Of a stretch of DNA of 64,000 nucleotides, positions 45,821 through 54,820 are shown in pieces. Numbering within the stretch: position 1 is the stretch's first letter; each line of letters starts with the position of its first letter. Origin of the DNA: Hyparrhenia diplandra (lineage: Eukaryota; Streptophyta; Magnoliopsida; Poales; Poaceae); NCBI GenBank assembly GCA_015847255.1, contig JADLZK010002840.1, forward strand, positions 119,538 to 183,537. Direction: 5' to 3'. The notes under the pieces were generated by a model, which was given only the letters and a program-made list of their open reading frames with translations, was not told the origin of the DNA and ran no database searches. The position numbers were made by a program, and so were the translations under genes.

Positions 45821-48781
45821 TTACGGGAAAAACGTCGCAGATGCTCGATGTTCCGGGGAGTTAGGGATGTCGATGTCCTCCATAGTTGTCAGTCGATACG
45901 CGCCTGGCCGGGTAACCTCTTTAACTTTGAAAGGGCCTTCCCAATGAGATCCCAGCTTGTGAACACTCTTCTGCTTCCTTCGAAGGACCAGGTCGCCAAC
46001 CGCAAAGGCTCGTCCGCGTACATTGCGATTGTAATACCTTCGAACGCCCTCGAGGTATTTAGCGTTCCGCGTGCAACATTGCAAGCGGGTTTCCTCGAGC
46101 GCGACGAGCTCATCTTCTCGAGTAGCGTCCGAAGTTTCTTCATTATAATTCTCGACGAGAGGAGAGCGAAAGGCGATGTCAGCCGGGAGGACTGCTTCTG
46201 AACCAAACACCATGAAGTATGGAAAAACTGTGATGCGGCTGGGCTGAGTTCGGAGTCCCCAGACAACGGCAGGCAGCTCTTTAAGCCATCGACCAGGGTA
46301 TTTCCCATCTGGCCGGAAGAGTCGCTTCCGCAATGCTTCTAATATCATGCCGTTTGCTCGCTCGGCCTGCCCGTTAGCACGAGGATGGGCGACAGACACA
46401 TATTTCACCCGGATGCCTTTGTCTTCGCAATAATCCCAAAAATGGCTGCCAGTAAATGTGCTGCCAAGATCTGTGATGATGGAATTTGGGATGCCGAAGC
46501 GATGGACCACCTCATCTAACATCTCAACGGCCTTGTGCTGGTTGGCGTCGACCAGAGGAAGATATTCAATCCACTTGGAGAACTTATCGACCATGACGAA
46601 GATCCACTTGAAGCCGCCGGGGGCTGCTTTGAAGGGCCCGATGGCGTCAAGTCCCCAGCACGAGAAAGGCCATGCTGCCGGTATAGTCTGGAGCTCATGT
46701 GCTGGCACATGCGTCTGTTTCGCGAAGAATTGACATTTCGTGCAATGCCGTACCAAGTTCTGCATCGTAAAGAACCGCCGTCGGCCCAAGAAAATCTCGC
46801 TTTCGAACGCCTTGCCGACAAGAGTGCGAGAGGCCGCATGATTGCCGCAAATCCCGCCATGGATTTCGTCGAGCAGCTTTATACCATCTTCTTCGGAGAT
46901 GCACTTCTGCAGGACTCGGTCTCCTATACTCTTCCGCATAAGGAAACCGTCGACTAGGACGTAATTCTTGCTTCGCCAGATCAGACGCTCTTGCTCTGTC
47001 CGATCCTCGGGGACGAGAGCTTCCTGCAGATATTTGATTATCGGGACCCGCCAGTCTTCGTCGATGGAGTTGGGTAGCGTGGCGACGATGTGCTCGGCTG
47101 TCTCGAGTGGAGGGCCCGGCTCAGGATCACTGATGGTTGGTTTCCACAGATCTTCGACGAAGACGCCTGCCGGTATCTTTGCCCGAGAAGAGCCAAGCTT
47201 GGAAAGTTCATCGGCGGCTTGGTTGTAATCCCGAACCACATGATCAAAACTGAGCCCGTAGAACTTGCCCTCCAATTTTCTTATAGCTGCCACGTACGCG
47301 TCCATCTTTTCACTCTTGCAATCCCAATCTTTGTTGACTTGCTTGATTACCAATGCCGAGTCGCCTAATACCTGCGGTCGGGCGAATCCCAAAGCCGGGA
47401 AAGCAATACGGAGGCCGTGAAGAGCAGCCTCGTATTCCGCGGCGTTGTTAGATGCCGGGAAGTGGATCCGGAGGACATACCGGAGCGTATCCCCTGAGGG
47501 TGATATGATGTAGACGCCAGCTCCGGGCCCATCGATGTTGAGCGAACCGTCGAAGTACATTGTCCAGCGCTCTCGGCTGGTGTCTTCGAGGGGAGTCTCC
47601 AGATCCGTCCACTCGCAAACGAAATCCGCCAACGCTTGCGACTTGATGTCACTCCTATTCTTGTATTCAATGGTGAACAGGCTGAGCTCGATCGCCCACT
47701 TGCATATACGACCATTGGCATCCTTATTCCGCAGGACGTCGCCCAATGGGTAATCCGACACCACAGTGATCGGGTGAAGGTCGAAGTAGTGACGCAGCTT
47801 GCGAGACGTGATGAGAATCCCATAGAGCAATTTCTGTATATGTAAGTACCTTTGTTTGGAGTCATTCAGTACCTCGCTGACGAAGTAGACCGGCCGTTGG
47901 ACGGGGTATGCATGCCCTTCCTCCGCGCGCTCGACAACCAAGGCGGTACTAACCACCCGGTTGGTCGCTGCGATGTAGAGCAGTATGGTTTCCGCGTCAT
48001 TCGGGGCTACCAACACTGGAGGTGTGGTGAGAAACTTCTTGAAGCCATTGAAGGCCTCTTGAGCCTCATTGGTCCACCTGAAAGCTTCTCCTGCGCGAAG
48101 GAGTTTGAAGAACGACAATCCCTTTTCACCGAGCCGTGCGACGAAACGGCTAAGTGCCGCCATACATCCAGTCAATTTTTGGACATCTTTGACGTTTTGG
48201 GGTGGTTTCATCTGCATGATGGCGTTGATTTTCTCCGGGTTTGGCTCGATGCCGTGCCGGCTAACAATGTTGCCGAGCAAATTGCCGGAGGGGACGCCGA
48301 AGACACACTTTCCCGGGTTAAGTTTCCATTGGTGCTCGTTGAGCTTGGCAAACACCCTTGCAAGATCATCGACCAGGGAAAGGGCGCTCTGGGTCTTCAC
48401 TACGACGTCATCGACATAAGCCTGAGTGAGGTCGGGAATGAGGTTCCCTAAGCAGCCCTGTATAGCCCGCTGGTAGGTGGCTCCAGTGTTCTTGAGCCCG
48501 AACGACATGGTAGTGTAGCTGTAGGCGCCAAACGGAGTGATGAAGGAAGTCTTCTCCTGGTCTTTGACCGCGAGGGCAATCTGATGATAGCCCGAGTAGC
48601 AATCCAGGAAGCTGAGTAGCTCGCAACCTGCAGTGGAGTCGACAACCTGGTCGATACGCGGGAGACCAAACAGGTCTTTAGGGCAAGCCCTATTGAGATC
48701 GGTATAATCAACGCACATCCTCCATTCATTATTCTTCTTTCTTACAAGGACCGGATTAGCTACCCAGTCGGGATGATACAC
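45821..48781 (-). CDS. Gypsy pol: reverse transcriptase - RNase H - archaeal-type RNase H - integrase
   Basis: One open frame of 986 codons. Order from its start: RT (residues about 1-170, catalytic YVDD at 122-125), RNase H of the usual Ty3 type, a second archaeal-type RNase H (from about residue 410), and integrase. The integrase has an HxxxH...CxxC zinc segment (HCTKC), then the catalytic Asp in GLDAIGPF, Asp in IITDLG and Glu in GQAERANG. A chromodomain was not seen. The frame opens just after a TAG at 48803-48805, which replaces a codon in the conserved AGGFIREVYHP region. The RT is thus cut off from protease in this copy and lacks its first residues. Confidence 0.92.
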   Translation of the reverse strand: MYHPDWVANPVLVRKKNNEWRMCVDYTDLNRACPKDLFGLPRIDQVVDSTAGCELLSFLDCYSGYHQIALAVKDQEKTSFITPFGAYSYTTMSFGLKNTGATYQRAIQGCLGNLIPDLTQAYVDDVVVKTQSALSLVDDLARVFAKLNEHQWKLNPGKCVFGVPSGNLLGNIVSRHGIEPNPEKINAIMQMKPPQNVKDVQKLTGCMAALSRFVARLGEKGLSFFKLLRAGEAFRWTNEAQEAFNGFKKFLTTPPVLVAPNDAETILLYIAATNRVVSTALVVERAEEGHAYPVQRPVYFVSEVLNDSKQRYLHIQKLLYGILITSRKLRHYFDLHPITVVSDYPLGDVLRNKDANGRICKWAIELSLFTIEYKNRSDIKSQALADFVCEWTDLETPLEDTSRERWTMYFDGSLNIDGPGAGVYIISPSGDTLRYVLRIHFPASNNAAEYEAALHGLRIAFPALGFARPQVLGDSALVIKQVNKDWDCKSEKMDAYVAAIRKLEGKFYGLSFDHVVRDYNQAADELSKLGSSRAKIPAGVFVEDLWKPTISDPEPGPPLETAEHIVATLPNSIDEDWRVPIIKYLQEALVPEDRTEQERLIWRSKNYVLVDGFLMRKSIGDRVLQKCISEEDGIKLLDEIHGGICGNHAASRTLVGKAFESEIFLGRRRFFTMQNLVRHCTKCQFFAKQTHVPAHELQTIPAAWPFSCWGLDAIGPFKAAPGGFKWIFVMVDKFSKWIEYLPLVDANQHKAVEMLDEVVHRFGIPNSIITDLGSTFTGSHFWDYCEDKGIRVKYVSVAHPRANGQAERANGMILEALRKRLFRPDGKYPGRWLKELPAVVWGLRTQPSRITVFPYFMVFGSEAVLPADIAFRSPLVENYNEETSDATREDELVALEETRLQCCTRNAKYLEGVRRYYNRNVRGRAFAVGDLVLRRKQKSVHKLGSHWEGPFKVKEVTRPGAYRLTTMEDIDIPNSPEHRASATFFP

Positions 48782-48999
48782 TTCGCGAATAAAGCCGCCA
48801 GCCTAATAACCTAGTTACCGGATTTAATAGCGGTGACTTTTCTTTATGAAAGCGGCGTATTTTCTCGAGCGCCGCGGCTTGGCCGTTGGCTTGACACGTA
48901 GGCGGTGCTCGATCCGGCCCGAGGTACTCCGGGCATATCGGCGGGTTTCCACGCGAAAATGCTCACGTTCTCCCTCCGGAACCGGACGAGCGCGTCTTC

Positions 49000-49998
49000 C
49001 TATTTGGGGTCAAGGTTGATGCCTATCTTGGTCGTCTTGGACGCATCGCCCTCCACCAGCCGGATGTCTTTGGTGTCCGACGGCTTGGTGGTCTTCTTCG
49101 TCCGCTCCTCCTCAGGTATCTCGAGGTTAGAGGGATTTAGCTTCTTCGCGTTCCTGATGACCTCCTCCTGTCGAATCGATTGGAGGATAAACTCCCGCTT
49201 GTTGAGGCCCTCCTTTTCGCATACATAGGCCATATGAACATTGGCCCTGCACGTGAGGACCCCCTTGTCCGTGGGGATCTTGAGGATGAGGTAGCCGTAG
49301 TGCGGGACCGCCATGAGCCTGGTCAGACCAGGTCGCCCGATGATGGCGTGGTACGATGAATCGAAGTCAGCGACAACGAAATTCATGTACTGGATGCGGT
49401 GATGCTTGGAGTTGCTGAACTGCACGCGTAGCATAACCTCGCCCGCCGAGGCCGACGACTCTCGGCGGGATCCCCCCAGTAACGGTGGTCGTACGGCTTG
49501 AGGTCGTCCTTCGTGATGTCGGTAGAGCCTTCATCGAGTTTTGGAACAGCATGTTCAGGGCGCTCCCGCCGTCGATGAGGACCTTCTCGAAGCGCAAACG
49601 CCCGATCACCGGGTCTAGGACGAGCGGGAATCGCCCGGGGTACGGGTTGTTGCACCACCGGGTCGCCGGGTGAAGGTTATGACGCGCTCGGAGAAGGTGG
49701 GCCATATCGGGTCCGTGACCCCCTCGCTGAAGTCTTTGACGGTCAGGACATTACGGGCAGAGACCTTGCGATCCCGCCCCACCTCACAGCCGTAGTGTCC
49801 GCCCATGATCATGCGAATGACGCCGTCCTCAGCGCGGTAGCGGTGCCTGGGATCGGCATCCTCGTCTGGGTCTTCTTCCTGGTTGTTGTGGACAACCTTG
49901 GGTGCCTCCTCCGGCTGCTCGTCGGTGATCTTGAGCTTCTTGCGCTCGCTTTCATACTCGGCGTTAAAGTGCCGACACTCTGCCAGACTATGATTCAA
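49000..49998 (-). pseudogene. Gypsy protease and linker region, frame-disrupted
   Basis: Three overlapping minus-strand frames carry one continuous region. The first is the end of gag (HSLAECRHF, acidic linker). The second is the retroviral-type aspartic protease with its active-site segment VLIDGGSALNMLF. The third is the protease C-terminal half (VADFDSSYHAIIGRPGL) and the linker to RT. At least two small indels separate these pieces. Confidence 0.75.
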
Positions 49999-50884
49999 GT
50001 CCGGGTGTCGGGGACACTTGCCGTGTACGAGCTTCTTGATTGGGTCTTACCCGGTTGCGCCTTCTTCTTCCCCGGCCTTGGCGTTGTTGACGCCACCTCC
50101 CGGCGGTTTCGATCCGACGGCGCTCGCGATAGTTGCCGCGACCCTCTTCCCGGCGACTCACATCGCGGGAGTCGTCAGGGCGGCGGTTATCGTGATGCTC
50201 GTCGCGCCGCTTGTCGTCGCGGGGAACATCACGGCGGGGGGAATACTCCCGGCGGGTAGAGTAGCCGTAATCCTTGTGGAAGACGTACTCGGCCTCATCC
50301 TGCCCGGCGAACCTCTGCGCCACATCCAGCAACTTGGACATGGTTGTGATCTTGGACCTGTGGAGCTTCTTCCGCAGCTCTTGGGCTGCGGCGTTACCAT
50401 TGGAGACGAGGCCCTTGGTGAATGCGCCGACGCATTCCTCGTCGGTGATATCGGGGATAGTCAGGCGCACCTCGGAGAAACGGCGGATGTACTCCCGGAG
50501 TGGCTCGCTGCGCTCGAGGCGCAGCCTCTCCAGATCGTACTTTGTGCCTGATTGCTTGCACGTGGACTTGTAAGTGCTGATGAAGATATCCTTGACGTCT
50601 TGCCACGTGCATAGTCTTCCTTTTGGCAGGGCCAGGAGCCAGCGATTGGCCGCCTGGTCGAGGCTAATCGGGAAGTAGTTCGCCATGACATCCTCCCCGC
50701 CTCCGGCCGACCTGATTGCGATCTCGTAAATCATGACCCAGGCCACGGGATCTTGGTCGCCGGAGTACTTCGAGAGGGCGTTAGTGCCTTTGAAGCCCAG
50801 AGGCCATCGGACCCGGCGGAGGTCCGGGTGGTAGGGCCGGATCGTAGTGATCGTGAGGTTCCCGGTTGGGTTTCCGTACAACAT
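49988..50884 (-). CDS. Gypsy gag (retrotransposon gag domain)
   Basis: 298 codons containing the plant retrotransposon gag core: SGDQDPVAWVMIYEIA, LDQAANRWLLALPKG, WQDVKDIFISTY, LREYIRRFSEVRLTIPDI. An Arg/Asp-rich tail follows. A CCHC knuckle is not visible in this frame. The N-terminal gag region is in a different frame, 50731-52182. Confidence 0.85.
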   Translation of the reverse strand: MLYGNPTGNLTITTIRPYHPDLRRVRWPLGFKGTNALSKYSGDQDPVAWVMIYEIAIRSAGGGEDVMANYFPISLDQAANRWLLALPKGRLCTWQDVKDIFISTYKSTCKQSGTKYDLERLRLERSEPLREYIRRFSEVRLTIPDITDEECVGAFTKGLVSNGNAAAQELRKKLHRSKITTMSKLLDVAQRFAGQDEAEYVFHKDYGYSTRREYSPRRDVPRDDKRRDEHHDNRRPDDSRDVSRREEGRGNYRERRRIETAGRWRQQRQGRGRRRRNRVRPNQEARTRQVSPTPGLES

Positions 50885-52182
50885 GTTGTATTCCTCACGC
50901 CACTGGATCTCGGCATCCTCGCGAGCCTGCTGCCTAGCGGTAATGCGGTAGCGAGCATCTCGGGCGATCTCGATGCTGCTGCGGAGGTCGGGGATGCTGG
51001 TTTCGATCCCGGCTTAGGGACGCCGGGGTGGTTGACCACCCGCGCCGCCGGCCGGAGCACCGCGCCCGGCCGCCTCCGCTTGCTTGGGCCTTCTTGGCCT
51101 GCATTCTGCCCGCCGGTTTGTGCTGCCGGGGGGCGCCACCGTCGCGTCGCTGAGATTGGTTGCCCCCCGGGCATGGAGGGCGCCTCTTCTTCGCCTTGGG
51201 TGTTCGCGACTTCTCTGTCGATGACGCCGCCGAGATGACGGCGCGAAGGCGCAGATGAACCCGAGACGGGATTAAGCTGAGCGTGGGTGGCGTAGATGTA
51301 TCCCCGGACGTCATCTATTGTGGCGTTCTCCCGGAGCAGGAGAGCCGCTGCCGTGGCGATGTTCTGTTCTGGCGTCTTGTGAACCGGGATTCCTGCCACC
51401 TCGTCGAACTGAGACTGCAGATTCCGGGAGAGTCCCCGGGCTAACCGGGAAGCCCCGGCCGGTACCGCCGGCTGAGCCTGAGCAGCAGCGTCCTGCTCCG
51501 CTTGCCGACGGCGCGCTCGATCGGCGTTGCGTCCCTCCCGGGCAGCGCGGAGCTCTTCGGTTTCCCCCTCAAGGGGTGCCGAGTCCTCGCTGACGAAGAT
51601 CCCTCCGCCGTAGGTCTCCCAGGGAGCGGTACCCCGGTCGAACAGCGGGGAGTCATAGCCGATTTCCAGCTCCATCGGATCCTGGAGGATGGTAGTGGTG
51701 GCGTCGGATGAAGTCAGGGAGGCGGTGCGGCCGTCACGGAGCTCGGTACTCTCCTCCTCCTCCTCGGCGCCCTCCAGGATCGGAGAGAGCTTAGCCATGC
51801 AGATGTGGTCGCGCGTTGTCGACGAGGCGCCTTCGCGGTACGTTGGTGCGTCGATGAAGTCGTAGGGTCCAGGACGGTCCTCCGACCAGTCCCAGAGCCC
51901 AGGCGCTTGTCCACCTGCGGATGATGAGAAGTGGACAACCCGGCCCTCGGGAGTAGAAGTGACGACCAGACCCTGGCCGAGGGGAAGATTGACCTCGACC
52001 AGATCTGTTTCTCCCCGGAGGAGCGTCGGGCGGCCCGTGTCGTGGTCGATGTTGTTCCTGTTGGCAGAAAGCGACATGGTCGAATCAACCAAAGGGGAAG
52101 ACTCACTCATACCGATCTTGAGCTTGTCGAAGTCGCCGAGTAGATTGTCGGCGTCGTGGACGGCGCCGCGCGCGCACGGCAC
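50731..52182 (-). CDS. N-terminal leader / gag region of the Gypsy element
   Basis: 483 codons open on the minus strand, rich in acidic and Ala/Pro segments, without a domain I recognise apart from its position before gag. The tail overlaps the gag frame by about 150 bases. Either a frame change joins them, or the last part is read by chance in GC-rich DNA. Confidence 0.6.
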   Translation of the reverse strand: MPCARGAVHDADNLLGDFDKLKIGMSESSPLVDSTMSLSANRNNIDHDTGRPTLLRGETDLVEVNLPLGQGLVVTSTPEGRVVHFSSSAGGQAPGLWDWSEDRPGPYDFIDAPTYREGASSTTRDHICMAKLSPILEGAEEEEESTELRDGRTASLTSSDATTTILQDPMELEIGYDSPLFDRGTAPWETYGGGIFVSEDSAPLEGETEELRAAREGRNADRARRRQAEQDAAAQAQPAVPAGASRLARGLSRNLQSQFDEVAGIPVHKTPEQNIATAAALLLRENATIDDVRGYIYATHAQLNPVSGSSAPSRRHLGGVIDREVANTQGEEEAPSMPGGQPISATRRWRPPAAQTGGQNAGQEGPSKRRRPGAVLRPAARVVNHPGVPKPGSKPASPTSAAASRSPEMLATALPLGSRLARMPRSSGVRNTTCCTETQPGTSRSLRSGPTTRTSAGSDGLWASKALTPSRSTPATKIPWPGS

Positions 52183-52417
52183 CTAACGGGTGGGTGAGCC
52201 TGGTGGGGTCCGAGCGGCCCCGGCTCCGAAGTTGGGGTCGGTGCCGATGCCGAAGTAGCAGATGCCGGCGCAGATTGGATCTGAACCGGCGTAGAGTTGT
52301 TGACGCCGAGCGTGGCGCCGTTGTTCAGACGGCCCGGGTGGATGTCCTCCATCGGGTTGACCGCCATGGAGTCAGGGAAGATCACCATCTTGTTAGCCAT
52401 GGCATCTTCGTGCACAC

Positions 52418-52437
52418 CCCCTACCTGGCGCGCCAAC
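52418..52437 (-). promoter_or_regulatory. Candidate primer-binding site
   Basis: Directly after the 5' LTR on the minus strand stands GTTGGCGCGCCAGGTAGGGG. That is the expected position of the tRNA primer site and a sequence common in grass Gypsy elements. I do not assign the tRNA. Confidence 0.5.
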
Positions 52438-52918
52438 TGTCGTCGGTTTATCGGCGATAGTCTAACAGGGGTATGCCCGGCTAGTACATTGAGCGATAGA
52501 GGTGCGCTAGGCGGCTAACGAGGCGTTAAGCGTAACGGCGAAGGACAAAACACACGGGTTTTACCTGAGGTTCGGCCGCCTTGATGGCGTAAAACCTACG
52601 TCCTGCTTAGTTTGTATTGATTGATTGAGAATCAGATGTCCCTCGGGGGGGATCCCTGCTCTCCTTATATAGTCCGGGGAGCAGGGTTACAGGTCGGATC
52701 CGGTTCGACAAGATCTATCCCGATCGGTTACAATAGGAAAGTATGTAGTGATTACAATTGAGCTTATACTAGGAAACTATCTTGGCGACCAAGTTTAGGC
52801 CGTGATCTCCGATAATTGCGGTCTTCTAGCGCCAAGGGCTTCAATCCGCCATCCTGGGTCGGCCCGAGAGGCCTAACCCAAAGTAACCCGTGAGAGGATA
52901 GGGGTTTATCCCCCCACA
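52438..52918 (-). repeat. 5' LTR of the Gypsy element (right, 481 bp)
   Basis: Homologous over its full length to 40261-40740 (about 97% identity), TG...CA ends, followed by the target duplication CCCCG at 52919-52923. It carries the presumptive promoter: CTATATAAGG on the minus strand near 52,665-52,675. Confidence 0.95.
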
Positions 52919-52923
52919 CCCCG
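52919..52923. repeat. Target-site duplication of the Gypsy element (right copy CCCCG)
   Basis: Matches 40256-40260. The LINE-like sequence resumes directly after it. Confidence 0.9.
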
Positions 52924-53520
52924 CAATCGGGCCAACTGCTGCTTCCTTCCAGGACTTCCTGGCGTCGATCACCCGCCCTCTCGACGAGCCTCTCCTCTCA
53001 GCGGCCTGCCCACCCTCTGCACGTCCAAGATCATTGATGATGAGTGGGCCACACGACAGGAGCGTCTCGATGCTAAACATGAGAAGCGCAATCCACTTCC
53101 GGAGCGGACGGCGTTGTTGATGATGCTCGGCAAGCTTGAGGATCGCCCGGTCCCAGCGGCATCATGCACTCCAGTCCCGAGCTAGCAAGCAAGCTCCGGT
53201 CACACATTGCCCGGTGACATATCTTCCGGCGGCGGCAGCGTCTGCGCGACATCTTCCCCATGATGCGGGCTGGTGCACTGGCGGCACCGATGGGGACTCT
53301 CGCGTGGAGCCGTAGCCCGGGACGATCCGTTCACCCACCCTCATCGCGCTAGATTGTCTTAGTTTTTAGTACATCCGTATCGCGCCACCGTTCAAGCGGT
53401 GCTCCTTGTATGTGAGCTTTTCGTCCCTTCGGCCAATTGTTTTGGCTAAAGTAAGCGGCGTGTAAAACACTCTAGCTTCCCTTAATATAATACGTGTCAA
53501 TGGTACGCTTTCGAAAAAAA

Positions 53521-53534
53521 AAGTTCCTTATCTC
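53521..53534 (+). repeat. Right target-site duplication of the LINE-like insertion
   Basis: AAGTTCCTTATCTC, identical to 37601-37614, directly after the A-run. Confidence 0.85.
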
Positions 53535-53886
53535 TAGCTCTAGAAAATTTTGGAGCTCGAGACTTGAGGACATTCGAGGTGTGTGGTGTAGCAATTTCAC
53601 ACAACATTATTTCAACCATGGAGATCTATCATATACATAGAAGTCAATTGGCAATAACTGAAGATTTGAGTAACAAAAATGTACTATCGAAGCTAGGCGC
53701 TCAAATGGGTGAGCAAACAATATACAAGTATAAATACATCACCAATAATGAATAGCAGAACTAGATCAGTACATTGTTTTAACTCAACAGGAAATCGAAC
53801 TGCAGTGCAGTGTGTGAAATCCAGCAGCAAAAAGTATGTATCTACGATGTATACGTATAGCACGCGCCCGGCCCTAGTACTAAAAA

Positions 53887-54820
53887 CTAGTTGCTACGAG
53901 CCAACTGGACCATGGCAGCTGCGCTGGTGAAGCCGCAGCCAGCGACGGCGCAGCTGGTCACCTCCGGCGCCGCCCTCTCCCGCATCGCCGGCAGAGCAGG
54001 ATGCGGACGATCTCCTCTTCCCCTCCGAGAAAACCCTTGCAGAGCGCGGTCCAGAACGCGCGGTCCGGCCCTCCAGTCTCCGCGACCGTGCGCCGTGCCT
54101 CCTCGCCGACGCTCCTCCGGATGGCCTTCTGGTTGGTGAGGCGGTCGATGAGATTGTGGAGGATGTCGACGGTGTACTGCGGGTGGCCCTGGATGCCCAG
54201 CGCGTGTTCCCCACCGCGAACACCTCCACGCGCGTCTTCTCCGAATAGGCAAGCACCGTCGCCGTCGGCGGGATCTCCCACACCTCGTCCTGGTGAACCT
54301 CGACGAGGGCGGCGCTCTGAGGGAGGAGCTCGTTGTCCTCGACGAGATTGCCCCCGACGAGGAAGTCGAGGCGGCCTTCCAGGAAGTCCGGCGAAAACGT
54401 CACCTCCCTCACCCCGACGTCCCAGCCGTTCCGAGCCCTGCCGACCCTTCCGCCCAGCGCTCGGCACAGGATCTGGTGGCCGAAGCAGATGCCGAGCACG
54501 CGCTTCCTCATGGCGTGCACGGTCTGGATTAGCGCGCAGAGGCGCCGGATCCACGGCTCGTCGCCGTGCGCGTCGTGCGGGCTTCCGCTCACCACGAAGC
54601 CGTCGTACGACGCTAGGTCCTCCGGCGCCGGGAGCTCGCCGGCGATCACGCGGAAGCTGTCCCAGCTGACGGCGTCGTCGTGGAACGCGGAGACGAAGAC
54701 GTTGTGGTACCCGCCGTACACCTCCTTGGCGTACTCGGAGTCCCAGAGCGCCAGCAGCAGCGCGTAGCGCCTCCCGCCGCGCCCCGCCGCCGGCTTAGTC
54801 TGAGTCGTCGCCGCCGTCAT
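53887..54820 (-). pseudogene. Gamma-glutamyl-peptidase-like class I glutamine amidotransferase, copy 2, broken
   Basis: A tandem paralog of the gene at 34993-36041, same strand. Start ATG at 54820 (another in-frame ATG lies at 54844). Visible: YALLLALWDSEYAKEVYGGY, GFVVSGSPHDAHGDEPW, nucleophile segment GICFGHQILCRALGG, VEVHQDEVWEIPPTA. The intron of copy 1 is absent, with the reading continuous across that point. At the G4 run (plus-strand CCCC 54209-54212) the same base is missing as in copy 1. One base over, the frame gives EHALGIQGHPQY, in which the catalytic Glu position is Gln. A further indel near 53,960-54,000 moves the C-terminal block (SCAVAGCGFTSAAAMVQLAR) into the third frame, ending at 53887. 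The unshifted frame happens to stay open for 316 codons, but its end is unrelated to the family. Most likely non-functional. Confidence 0.8.

Larger units (their letters stand above)
40261..52918 (-). mobile_element. Tat-lineage Ty3/Gypsy LTR retrotransposon, 12.66 kb, degenerate
   Basis: Two LTRs, a perfect 5-bp target duplication, and minus-strand gag, protease and polymerase define the element. Lineage evidence is a second, archaeal-type RNase H after the first one (MYFDGSLNIDGPGAGVYI), a typical RT block (ACPKDLFGLPRID...) and an antisense gene between integrase and the 3' LTR. These traits mark the Tat group (Grande, RIRE2 and relatives). Gag and protease lie in several frames, and a TAG lies directly before the RT open frame (48803-48805), so this copy is unlikely to be autonomous. 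LTR divergence of about 2-3% implies insertion of the order of one million years ago under usual grass rates (inference). It sits inside a LINE-like element. Confidence 0.93.
37615..53520 (+). mobile_element. LINE-like (non-LTR) element, split by a Gypsy element
   Basis: Bounded by a 12-14 bp target-site duplication, with a 3' end of GCTTTCGAAAAAAA at 53507-53520. Without the nested Gypsy element (40261-52918 plus one CCCCG copy) it is about 3.2 kb. The body is very GC-rich and reads as pieces of an ORF1-type protein in several plus-strand frames. One piece at 39129-39170 is a degraded CCHC zinc knuckle (SFYCLSRDHVAARC, where the first Cys is replaced by Ser). Beyond the Gypsy insertion the reading continues with FQDFLASITRPLDEP and a basic tail (near 52945-53185), as in plant LINE ORF1 proteins. 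No endonuclease or reverse transcriptase domain is present, so it is a non-autonomous or internally deleted copy. Confidence 0.65.
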
